Positions 1 to 5,466 of a stretch of DNA of 10,099 bases are shown here, in pieces. Positions within the stretch are counted from its first letter, which is position 1; every line of letters begins with the position of its first letter. The stretch is taken from positions 1-10,099 of the forward strand of contig JAAZNH010000001.1 of NCBI GenBank assembly GCA_012798365.1. The letters are read 5' to 3'. The DNA is from Methanomicrobiales archaeon. GTDB taxonomy: Archaea; Halobacteriota; Methanomicrobia; Methanomicrobiales; Methanospirillaceae. The notes below the pieces were generated by a model, which made no database searches, was not told where the DNA came from, and was given only the letters and a program-made list of their open reading frames with translations. Position numbers and translations under genes: made by a program.

Positions 1-353
1 CGGTCATCCTTCACAAGGCGCGTATCAGGTTTGCCGCATTCAGAGCATATGACATAATCCTCAACATAGCTGCGGATGATGGCCTTGATCAGGGTAATCT
101 CGAACTTCCCGTTGAAAATTGCACGGTTCCCGTCAATTTTTCCGCTCGTTCCCAGCTCCCCGAGCAGGAACTTCATGAGATGGTCCTGGTCGCGACGGAC
201 TTTCCCGGCGATTTCTGCAAAATTTTCTAAAATGGTGGTTTTACCTTCAACATAGGCTTTGGCCTCCGGAACTACAAAGCGTTCCGACGACTCGGTCTTT
301 TCCGTAATATTGGAATAGGCCTGCTTGAGGAGTTGTTCATACGGGTCGGTCAT
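1..353 (-). CDS. Translation initiation factor aIF2 subunit beta (partial, 3' end outside window)
   Basis: This is the N-terminal 117 residues of archaeal initiation factor 2 beta, the subunit that, with alpha and gamma, delivers initiator Met-tRNA to the small ribosomal subunit in the cytoplasm. The frame opens at an ATG (351-353, minus strand) beginning MTDPYEQLLKQAY and runs off the window without a stop. Visible family features are the N-terminal helix (YEQLLKQAY), the central stretch RDQDHLMKFLLGELGTSG followed by IDGNRAIFNGKF, and the first half of the zinc ribbon, CSECGKPDTRLVKDD, near residues 104-118. The second CxxC pair should lie just beyond position 1. The protein starts where family members start. 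A TATA-like stretch sits at about 358-368, too close to the ATG for a normal leaderless promoter, so the promoter is not settled. The family identity is very secure; only the C-terminus is unseen. Confidence 0.95.
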   Translation of the reverse strand, partial: MTDPYEQLLKQAYSNITEKTESSERFVVPEAKAYVEGKTTILENFAEIAGKVRRDQDHLMKFLLGELGTSGKIDGNRAIFNGKFEITLIKAIIRSYVEDYVICSECGKPDTRLVKDD

Positions 354-514
354 AGTTGTATACTATAACGGCGCCGGCCGACAAAAAGGCTTGCCCCGCC
401 AGAATTCCAGGGAGAGGAGGGGGGCCCCGCCGTTACACGGGCACCTGAGCCGGATTGACTATCAGAAAAAAGAGACCGGAACCGTCCGCAGGGAACAAAA
501 GACCGGGTACCGGA
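354..514. other. Intergenic region between flavodoxin and aIF2-beta genes
   Basis: No gene is supported here. On the minus strand, downstream of the flavodoxin stop, there is a run of six T (466-471) that could end its transcript. A G-rich tract at about 410-424 runs into a GGGGCCCC palindrome (421-428 approximately). It resembles a ribosome binding site on the plus strand but no start codon follows at useful distance. Confidence 0.5.
466..478 (-). terminator. Possible poly-T terminator after flavodoxin gene
   Basis: Read on the minus strand, a run of six T lies about 40 bases after the flavodoxin stop codon. Archaeal termination often needs only a T-rich tract in the non-template strand. 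The call is suggestive; no strong hairpin precedes it. Confidence 0.35.
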
Positions 515-1000
515 TTATTGATGGACGGAATTTTTAATCAGGATTGAAACGAGTTCTTTTGTTCTCTTTTCATTCTCGATATCTTTCTGGTGGATGCTGG
601 CATTCCCCACACATTTCATGCCCAGTGCTTCAATCCATTTCTGGAAAATCTCCGGCGTCCGGCCCGGCCGGCCGCCATGGGTGCAGAACGCGGTTGCTTT
701 CTTGCCCTCACAGCCTTTCACGGCATCGATGGCTGCATGTATCGCCGGCGTTGGCTTGAACGCCCAGACAGGAGAGCCAAACACCAGCTGATCATAATCG
801 GATACGTCAATGGAAGCAGGTTCGATGGGAGTCTTCTCTTCGCGCTGTGCCATCTTGCATTCAACAAGGAACCGGGTAAGGCGGTTATAATGGGCAGTAT
901 CGGTAATATCAATGAGTTTTCCGTCGCACGCCGATGCAAGGTGCTGGGCCACGTGACGGGTATTGCCGGTTTCGCTGTGATAGATGATACAGACCTTCAT
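515..1000 (-). CDS. Flavodoxin family protein
   Basis: A 161-residue single-domain flavodoxin-like protein, expected to bind FMN and carry electrons in the cytoplasm; its redox partners are not shown by the sequence. The FMN phosphate-binding loop is at residues 9-14 (SETGNT) directly after the first strand (MKVCIIYH). Further flavodoxin landmarks are VFGSPVWAFKPTPAIHAAID in the middle, where the aromatic residue would stack near the isoalloxazine ring, and FCTHGGRPGRT near residue 107. The length is typical of short flavodoxins. The ATG at 1000 is followed immediately by the expected first strand, and no clear ribosome site precedes it. It lies 51 bases after ilvC on the same strand, but T-runs in that gap argue for separate transcripts. 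A function in branched-chain amino acid synthesis is therefore not implied. Known methanogen flavodoxin-like proteins include electron carriers and FprA-type domains; this one lacks the metallo-lactamase domain of FprA. Confidence 0.88.
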   Translation of the reverse strand: MKVCIIYHSETGNTRHVAQHLASACDGKLIDITDTAHYNRLTRFLVECKMAQREEKTPIEPASIDVSDYDQLVFGSPVWAFKPTPAIHAAIDAVKGCEGKKATAFCTHGGRPGRTPEIFQKWIEALGMKCVGNASIHQKDIENEKRTKELVSILIKNSVHQ

Positions 1001-1022
1001 CCTGTTACTATTGGGATCTGCA

Positions 1023-1046
1023 TTAAAAAAAGATATCAGAAAAAAT
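1023..1046 (-). terminator. Poly-T terminator after ilvC
   Basis: On the minus strand, two T-runs (six T at about 1041-1046 and seven T at about 1025-1031) lie within 30 bases of the ilvC stop codon. T-rich tracts of this kind are standard archaeal terminators. They fall between ilvC and the flavodoxin gene. Confidence 0.55.
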
Positions 1047-1051
1047 GGGTA

Positions 1052-2104
1052 TTATTTCCGGGCTTTTACCTTGACCGGCTTCTTCGCAGCGGGTTTCTGC
1101 GGTTTCTTTGCTTCTTCCTTGCGGAACTGGGGCATCATGCCCCGGACTTCCCTGCCGACTTCCTCGATAAGATGCTCTTCGTCTGCCTTTGTGAGGGCAT
1201 TGAATACCGGGCGGTTCACCTGGTTTTCAAGCATCCACTCGCGGGCGAACTGCCCGGTCTGGATCTCTTCGAGGATCTCTTCCATGGCAACATAGCTCTC
1301 TTCCCCGATAACCCGCGGCCCCCGGGTAAGATCGCCATACTGTGCCGTGTTGCTGACATACTTGCGCATGTTGGTGAGGCCGCCCTCGTAGATCAGGTCA
1401 ACGATGAGCTTGGTTTCATGCAGGACTTCAAGGTACGCCATTTCCGGGGAATAGCCGGCGTCAACAAGAGTCTCGAACCCGGCCTTGATAAGGGAGGATA
1501 CGCCACCGCAGAGAACTGCCTGCTCGCCGAAAAGATCGGTCTCGGTCTCTTCACGGAAGGTTGTTTCAAGGACAACTGCCCGGGTGGCTCCAATACCCTT
1601 TGCATAGGCAAGGGCAGTCTTGTGAGCCTTGCCGGTGTAATCCTGGTGCACCGCGATAAGGGCCGGCACACCTTTTCCTTCTTCGTACTGCCGGCGGACC
1701 ATGAACCCGGGTCCCTTGGGTGCGACCATGATGACATCGACATTTGCCGGGGGAACAATCTGGCCGAAGTGAATGTTGAACCCGTGCGAGAACATGAGGC
1801 ATTTGTTCTCCTTAAGGTGCGGAAGGATCTCGTTTTTGAACACTGCACCCTGGTGCTCGTCAGGAAGGAGAACCTGGATAATATCAGCACTCTTGACCGC
1901 ATCAGCGACCTTCATGACTTTCATGCCGTCTTTTGCTGCTGCATCCCAGCTCTTGCCCGGGCGCAGGCCGATAACCACATCGAGACCGGAATCCCGCAGG
2001 TTGAGGGACTGGCCCCTGCCCTGTGATCCATATCCGATAACAGCGATACGCTTACCTTTCAGCACGCGGATATCTGCATCTGCCTCATAGTATTTTTTCA
2101 TCAT
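1052..2104 (-). CDS. ilvC: Ketol-acid reductoisomerase (NADP(+)), class I, with Lys-rich C-terminal tail
   Basis: IlvC catalyses the Mg-dependent alkyl migration and NADPH reduction of acetolactate or acetohydroxybutyrate, the second step of valine, leucine and isoleucine synthesis. Numbering from the second Met, the Rossmann loop is GYGSQG (23-28), followed by GLRPGKSW, whose Arg and Ser suit NADPH. Conserved DEHQ is at 81-84, the catalytic His in SHGF at 106, and the metal ligands D189, E193 (DLFGEQ), E225 and E229 (EVLHE), with substrate-binding S250. The frame is open further upstream to 2173, but the family starts at the ATGATG (2099-2104), with an AGGAT ribosome site 5-8 bases before it; either ATG could be used. 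The protein is 349-350 residues against about 330 usually. The extra length is a tail after MMPQF rich in Lys, Pro and Ala, with no counterpart in the catalytic fold. It is not beside acetolactate synthase genes, which often accompany ilvC. Confidence 0.97.
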   Translation of the reverse strand: MMKKYYEADADIRVLKGKRIAVIGYGSQGRGQSLNLRDSGLDVVIGLRPGKSWDAAAKDGMKVMKVADAVKSADIIQVLLPDEHQGAVFKNEILPHLKENKCLMFSHGFNIHFGQIVPPANVDVIMVAPKGPGFMVRRQYEEGKGVPALIAVHQDYTGKAHKTALAYAKGIGATRAVVLETTFREETETDLFGEQAVLCGGVSSLIKAGFETLVDAGYSPEMAYLEVLHETKLIVDLIYEGGLTNMRKYVSNTAQYGDLTRGPRVIGEESYVAMEEILEEIQTGQFAREWMLENQVNRPVFNALTKADEEHLIEEVGREVRGMMPQFRKEEAKKPQKPAAKKPVKVKARK

Positions 2105-2190
2105 GGTTGATCCTATTCTTATCAGCAACAAAGCACATAAATATGTTATAAAAAAACTAAAGAAGACACTCAATTAACCATCCGGAAGGA
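2105..2190. promoter_or_regulatory. Divergent promoter region for ilvC and mptA
   Basis: This AT-rich stretch holds two TATA-like boxes facing opposite ways. On the minus strand ATATTTAT (about 2137-2144) is centred 36 bases before the ilvC ATG. On the plus strand TTATAAAA (2147-2154 approximately) would start transcription near 2177, just before the GGAAGGA ribosome site of mptA at 2184-2190. The boxes are nearly adjacent, so the two initiation complexes would compete for space. Spacing rules are general archaeal knowledge; start sites are inferred. Confidence 0.55.
2184..2190 (+). promoter_or_regulatory. Ribosome binding site of mptA
   Basis: GGAAGGA is the only good Shine-Dalgarno match before the gene. 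It abuts ATG 2191 with no spacer but stands seven bases before ATT 2198, which is in the MptA frame. This spacing is why ATT is chosen as the provisional start. Confidence 0.55.
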
Positions 2191-2197
2191 ATGACTT

Positions 2198-3193
2198 ATT
2201 AGTCCTAACAGCAGCGATAATGCCCCGGAAAAGGCATTCAGCAAAGATTTACCCGATATCCAGGCATCCTCACCAGATGTCCGGATCAACCTTACCAGGG
2301 TCGGGGTCAAGAATGTAAAGAAACTCGTGGAAGTGCACCGGCAGGGAAAGCGGCCGGTGATTTTTATCTCAAACTTCGATGTGTATGTCGACCTGCCCGG
2401 CAGCCTCAAGGGTGCCAACCTCTCGCGCAACTTCGAAGTTATCGATGAGGTTCTCCAGCAGGCAATCGATGGCGACGTAAACGAGATAGAAAACCTCTGC
2501 AGCGTGGTTGCGCGCAAACTCCTTGACCGCCACGAATATGCTGACCGCACGGAAGTCTTCATGCGCAGCGAGTTCATGGTCAAGCGCGAAACGCCCGTCA
2601 GCAAGACCTCGTGCCATGAAGTGGTCAAGGTCCATGCCCGGGCTGTTGCCCGCCGCACCTTCCGGGCGCCGATCGTCCGCAAGAGCATTGGTGCGGAAGT
2701 GACCGGCATGACTGCCTGCCCCTGTGCCCAGAATATCATGAAGGAGCGGGCCATGCGGGTGCTGCAGGGACTGGATGTCGATAAGAGCAAGATCGATGAG
2801 TTTTTTGCAGCGGTTCCGATGGCAACTCACAACCAGCGGGGCAAGGGATTCCTCTGCATTGAAACCGATGATGACCAGCATGTTGACCTGTCAAAAATCA
2901 TCGGGATCCTCAAGGAGTCTATGAGCAGCGGCATCTATGAACTTCTCAAGCGCGGTGACGAAGGCCACGTGGTGCTTGCCGCGCACAAGAATCCCCGGTT
3001 TGTTGAAGACTGTGTTCGGGAGATGGCAAAGAAAGTCCTCGCAGAGTTTGAGTACCTGAGTGGCGATTCAGTGGTCACGATCAAGCAGACCAACGAGGAG
3101 AGCATCCACCAGCACGATGCATATGCCGAGCGCCAGGCCACCATTGCCGAATTGGTTGATGAACTGAACGCAGAAAAGAAAAACGAGCAGTAA
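2198..3193 (+). CDS. mptA: GTP cyclohydrolase MptA (archaeal type IB, Fe(II)-dependent); start codon uncertain
   Basis: MptA converts GTP to 7,8-dihydroneopterin 2',3'-cyclic phosphate, the first step of tetrahydromethanopterin synthesis, the C1 carrier of methanogens. The family signatures are all present: INLTRVGVKNVKKL, FDVYVDLPGSLKGANLSR, GMTACPCAQN, ATHNQRGKG, AHKNPRFVEDCVREM and ESIHQHDAYAER with the metal-binding His cluster. The first ATG/GTG/TTG in frame is the GTG at 2327, but the conserved INLTRVGV motif lies upstream of it (encoded at about 2285-2308), so the true start is earlier. The frame is open back to a TGA at 2192-2194. I place the start at an ATT (2198), seven bases after a GGAAGGA ribosome site; this gives 331 residues. 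The ATG at 2191 sits directly on that site but in another frame and meets TAG after three codons. A one-base frameshift, natural or from sequencing, or an ATT start are the options. The catalytic identity is secure, the start is not. Confidence 0.93.
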   Translation: MSPNSSDNAPEKAFSKDLPDIQASSPDVRINLTRVGVKNVKKLVEVHRQGKRPVIFISNFDVYVDLPGSLKGANLSRNFEVIDEVLQQAIDGDVNEIENLCSVVARKLLDRHEYADRTEVFMRSEFMVKRETPVSKTSCHEVVKVHARAVARRTFRAPIVRKSIGAEVTGMTACPCAQNIMKERAMRVLQGLDVDKSKIDEFFAAVPMATHNQRGKGFLCIETDDDQHVDLSKIIGILKESMSSGIYELLKRGDEGHVVLAAHKNPRFVEDCVREMAKKVLAEFEYLSGDSVVTIKQTNEESIHQHDAYAERQATIAELVDELNAEKKNEQ

Positions 3194-3202
3194 TCACAAA
3201 CA

Positions 3203-3224
3203 TATTTTTTTAAAATATTTTTCG
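3203..3224 (+). terminator. T-rich terminator after mptA
   Basis: About ten bases after the mptA TAA, seven T (about 3206-3212) and then five T (about 3218-3222) follow, separated by AAAATA. This fits archaeal T-tract termination and separates mptA from the hydrogenase operon. Confidence 0.5.
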
Positions 3225-3397
3225 AAATAACGGTAACGCACTATTCAGCCTGTTTTGCGCCGCAACCCACTATTTTTCCCACCTTTTCAGAAAATCAGGA
3301 GTTTCTGTTTTAGAATCCCAAAAAAAGAAAATTTCTGCCCCCTTTTCGTCAGAGAATCAAGTCATAAAGGTTATAACAGGCCTCGTATAACATAGGG

Positions 3398-3420
3398 TTG
3401 AACGTACTTTGTACGCTCAA
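3398..3420. repeat. Imperfect inverted repeat, 10-base arms, in frh control region
   Basis: TTGAACGTAC and GTACGCTCAA flank a TTT spacer. The arms pair with a single mismatch (fifth base). It is of the right size for a dimeric transcription factor or a short RNA hairpin. Parts recur downstream: TTTGTAC again at about 3454-3460 and TTGAAC at 3467-3472. Confidence 0.7.
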
Positions 3421-3422
3421 TT

Positions 3423-3434
3423 ATCTCTAGAGAT
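3423..3434. repeat. Perfect 12-base palindrome in frh leader
   Basis: ATCTCTAGAGAT is identical to its reverse complement. It overlaps a tandem duplication of AGAGATG (3429-3435 and 3436-3442). It lies 65-77 bases before the frhA start codon. Confidence 0.7.
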
Positions 3435-3499
3435 GAGAGATGTATAGAGTAATTTTGTACAGATCTTTGAACAACGCAACATAAAATGAGGCGATAATA

Positions 3500-4867
3500 T
3501 TGTCGAAAGTTGTAGAGATTTCCCCAACCACAAGACATGAGGGTCACTCCAAGCTGGTGCTCAAGGTCGACGACCAGGGCATCATCGAGAAGGGTAACTG
3601 GTGTTCCATTACCCCGGTCAGGGGTGTTGAGAAGCTTGCCGTAGGCAAGACTCCTGAACAGGTCCCCAAGATCGCATCCCGCGTCTGTGGTATCTGTCCG
3701 ATTGCACACTGCCTTGCCGCCACGGAAGCGATGGAAGCATCGATCAAGTGCGAGATTCCAAACGATGCAAAGCTGCTCAGGCACATCCTGCAGCTCGCAA
3801 ACCGGCTCCACAGCCACGCACTGCACAACATCCTGACGCTGCCCGATATGTACATCCCGGGAACGGAGACCAAGATCAACCCGTTCACCTCGGAAGAACC
3901 TGTCCGCTCTGTCGCAAAGCGCATCCAGCGCCTGCGTGAGATCGGCCAGACGGTCGGCCAGATTGCCGGTGGCGAAGCAATTCACCCGAGCAACCCCCGT
4001 ATCGGCGGCATGTACCGGAACTGCTCCGAGCAGGCCAAGACCAAGATGTACGACCTTGCAAAGGAAGGTCTCACCCTTGCCCACGCTCAGTCAGAGTTCA
4101 TGATCGCAGTCCTGCGCAACTACCAGAAGCGCGACTGGGTTGATGTTGGCGGTATGAAAGTCCCGCTGCCCAAGACCCTCGGTTACCACGACCAGGGTTA
4201 CCTTGCAACCCACGCATTTTATGGATCCTCGAGCCTTGAGGAGAACCCCAGCTGGGATATCCGCCGGTTTAAGGAAGCACGCCCGTACGACTGGTACATG
4301 GGCGAGATGGAAGTCACCCTTGAAGAGCCCAAGTACCCGATTGGTGGAACCACCAAGATGGGAACCAAGACCAACCCCCAGATGGAAGCCTGCACCGGCA
4401 TCCCGATGTACGACGGCCAGCCCATCGAGGTCGGTCCCCGCGCCCGTCTCGCGGTTTACCGCGGCTTTGACGAGAAGGGTACCATCGGCCAGCAGATCGC
4501 ACGCCAGATGGAGTACCAGGACTGCCTGTACGAGATGATCGACTGCATTGACGAACTCAACCCCAACGGGAAGGTCGTTGCAGACTACATCCCCGACGGT
4601 GATGGCACCCTCGGCTGGGCCTCCAACGAGGCACCCCGTGGAACCGATGTCCACCTTGCCCGCGTCAAGGACTGGAAGGTCCAGTTCTTCAGCATGCTCG
4701 TCCCGACCACCTGGAACTTCGCAACCTGCAGCAAGGCGCTCGAAGGCGCACCCTGGCAGCTCGCCGAAGTCATCATGCGCGGGTACGACCCGTGCGTATC
4801 ATGTGCAACCCACATGATCGTCGTCGATGAGGACAAGAAGATCATTGCCCAGAAGCTCATCCAGTGA
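3500..4867 (+). CDS. frhA: Coenzyme F420-reducing hydrogenase, alpha (NiFe catalytic) subunit
   Basis: FrhA carries the NiFe active site that splits H2; electrons pass through FrhG to the flavin of FrhB, which reduces F420 for the methanogenic pathway. The 455-residue protein has the N-terminal nickel motif RVCGICPIAH (61-70; C63, C66) and the C-terminal motif DPCVSCATH (430-438; C432, C435). The ligands are all cysteines, with no selenocysteine. The 17 residues after H438 (MIVV...KLIQ) are the extension that the maturation protease removes after nickel insertion. The start is a TTG at 3500, chosen because MSKVVEISPTTRHEGHSKL matches where the family begins and because a GAGG (3488-3491) lies eight bases upstream. 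An ATG at 3486 is out of frame. Codons are strongly C-ending, as expected for an abundant protein. It heads frhADGB, ten bases before frhD. The enzyme is cytoplasmic and known to form large complexes. Confidence 0.98.
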   Translation: MSKVVEISPTTRHEGHSKLVLKVDDQGIIEKGNWCSITPVRGVEKLAVGKTPEQVPKIASRVCGICPIAHCLAATEAMEASIKCEIPNDAKLLRHILQLANRLHSHALHNILTLPDMYIPGTETKINPFTSEEPVRSVAKRIQRLREIGQTVGQIAGGEAIHPSNPRIGGMYRNCSEQAKTKMYDLAKEGLTLAHAQSEFMIAVLRNYQKRDWVDVGGMKVPLPKTLGYHDQGYLATHAFYGSSSLEENPSWDIRRFKEARPYDWYMGEMEVTLEEPKYPIGGTTKMGTKTNPQMEACTGIPMYDGQPIEVGPRARLAVYRGFDEKGTIGQQIARQMEYQDCLYEMIDCIDELNPNGKVVADYIPDGDGTLGWASNEAPRGTDVHLARVKDWKVQFFSMLVPTTWNFATCSKALEGAPWQLAEVIMRGYDPCVSCATHMIVVDEDKKIIAQKLIQ

Positions 4868-4877
4868 GTTACCCGCG

Positions 4878-5423
4878 ATGCTGTATTCAGAGATCGTGAT
4901 AGCAGGGTGTGGAAACCCCCTGTTTGCCGATGACGGTTTTGGGCCGGCAATAATCGAAGAGATGCAGAAACTCTCGCTTCCCGACAATGTAACAATAATC
5001 GATGCAGGCCTTGGCGGCCCGCACTTTATTTTTACCATGCTCGACCCGGAAGTGACGAAGAAACTCATCATTGTCGACATTGCCGATTTTGGTGCAGAGC
5101 CGGGACAGATTACCAAGCTTAAGCCCGAGGATTTACCACCGGGTGCCTACAAAGACGCCCACTCGTGGGACCTCGCTGAACCGCTCCAGCGCATCAAGGA
5201 CCAGATCGAGGTTACGATCATCGGGGTCCAGCCGGCACGGGTAACAGCCCCTGAGTTTGAGATCGGTCTTTCTGATGAACTTCAGAAAGCGATACCGAAA
5301 ACAATTCGGGTAATACTGGAAATGATAGGGGTGGAGTATGAGTTTTCTCGAATGGATCTTCGGAAAGAAGAACGCCAGCCCGCAAGCACCGCCGAAACCC
5401 GCGGTTGCACAGAAGCCCGCTGA
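4878..5423 (+). CDS. frhD: F420 hydrogenase maturation protease (HycI/HybD type)
   Basis: FrhD is the endopeptidase that probes nickel loading of pre-FrhA and cuts off its C-terminal extension. The 181-residue frame shows the family motif GCGNPLFADDGFG (10-22, with nickel-contacting D19), IIVDIADFG (64-72, second acidic ligand) and DAHSWDL (93-99, His ligand H95), followed by VTIIGVQPARV, a conserved strand. The frame is open from 4827, inside frhA, but the ATG at 4878 places MLYSEIVIAGCGN at the normal beginning of the fold; the ribosome site is weak (GTGAG overlapping the frhA stop), which fits translational coupling. After GVEYEF the last 25 residues are polar, low in recognisable fold features, and may be dispensable; this is the segment that overlaps the possible upstream extension of frhG. 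Its codons are less biased than those of frhA and frhB, consistent with low enzyme need. Confidence 0.95.
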   Translation: MLYSEIVIAGCGNPLFADDGFGPAIIEEMQKLSLPDNVTIIDAGLGGPHFIFTMLDPEVTKKLIIVDIADFGAEPGQITKLKPEDLPPGAYKDAHSWDLAEPLQRIKDQIEVTIIGVQPARVTAPEFEIGLSDELQKAIPKTIRVILEMIGVEYEFSRMDLRKEERQPASTAETRGCTEAR

Positions 5424-5466
5424 CGTAACATCAAAACCAGCAGAAACAAAAAAGGAGGTTAAGCCT
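5338..5466 (+). other. Possible N-terminal extension of FrhG (alternative ATG start)
   Basis: The frhG frame is open upstream to a TAG at 5326-5328, and an ATG at 5338 would add 43 residues: a short amphipathic start (MSFLEWIFGKK) then a linker rich in Pro, Ala and Lys. This composition looks like a genuine tether, not random translation. It overlaps the last 86 bases of frhD in another frame. Against it, the internal GTG at 5467 has a far better ribosome site and matches the family start. The extension may be translated in part, or may be a leftover open frame. Confidence 0.4.
5453..5460 (+). promoter_or_regulatory. Strong ribosome binding site before frhG GTG
   Basis: AGGAGGTT, essentially the full complement of the 16S rRNA 3' end, stands six bases before the GTG at 5467. 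It is the best Shine-Dalgarno match that I see in the window and decides the frhG start. In the longer frame the same bases encode KKEV, so a Lys/Glu-rich linker could produce it by chance. Confidence 0.75.

Larger units (their letters stand above)
3194..3499 (+). promoter_or_regulatory. Upstream control region of the frh operon
   Basis: There is no supportable gene in these 306 bases. After the mptA terminator the region is AT-rich, with a short hairpin possibility (CAGAAA at 3288-3293 and TTTCTG at 3302-3307). From about 3367 it becomes dense in symmetric elements and TATA-like boxes: GTTATAAC (3370-3377), GTATAAC (about 3385-3391), a 23-base imperfect palindrome (3398-3420), a 12-base perfect palindrome (3423-3434) and a tandem 7-base repeat (3429-3442). 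A promoter at 3370-3391 would place the transcript start near or inside the palindromes and leave a leader of about 80-100 bases. They could be operators or RNA hairpins. No known regulator can be named from the sequence. Confidence 0.6.

Noticed and set aside
409..428. G-rich tract as a G-quadruplex or a ribosome binding site
   Set aside because: The runs are unevenly spaced and flow into a GGGGCCCC palindrome; no start codon follows at usable distance. Too weak to call.
325..537. A 70-codon plus-strand frame in the aIF2-beta/flavodoxin gap
   Set aside because: Its translation is low in hydrophobic structure, overlaps both flanking genes and has no ribosome site.
590..2026. A 478-codon open frame on the plus strand
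   Set aside because: It lies antisense to the flavodoxin and ilvC genes, whose motifs are complete. Its sequence shows no family motif and is the kind of long mirror frame that biased third positions produce.
2198..3193. mptA as a frameshifted pseudogene
   Set aside because: All catalytic and metal-binding motifs are intact and the whole frame is open after the start region; MptA is also needed for methanogenesis. Only the start is odd.
3371..4654. Long minus-strand open frames opposite frhA (3371-4084 and 4091-4654)
   Set aside because: They are mirror frames of strongly C-ending frhA codons; no motif, no ribosome site and no reason to prefer them to frhA.
4790..4830. Selenocysteine in the FrhA nickel motif
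   Set aside because: The DPCVSC motif is encoded with ordinary Cys codons and no in-frame TGA occurs before the stop at 4865.
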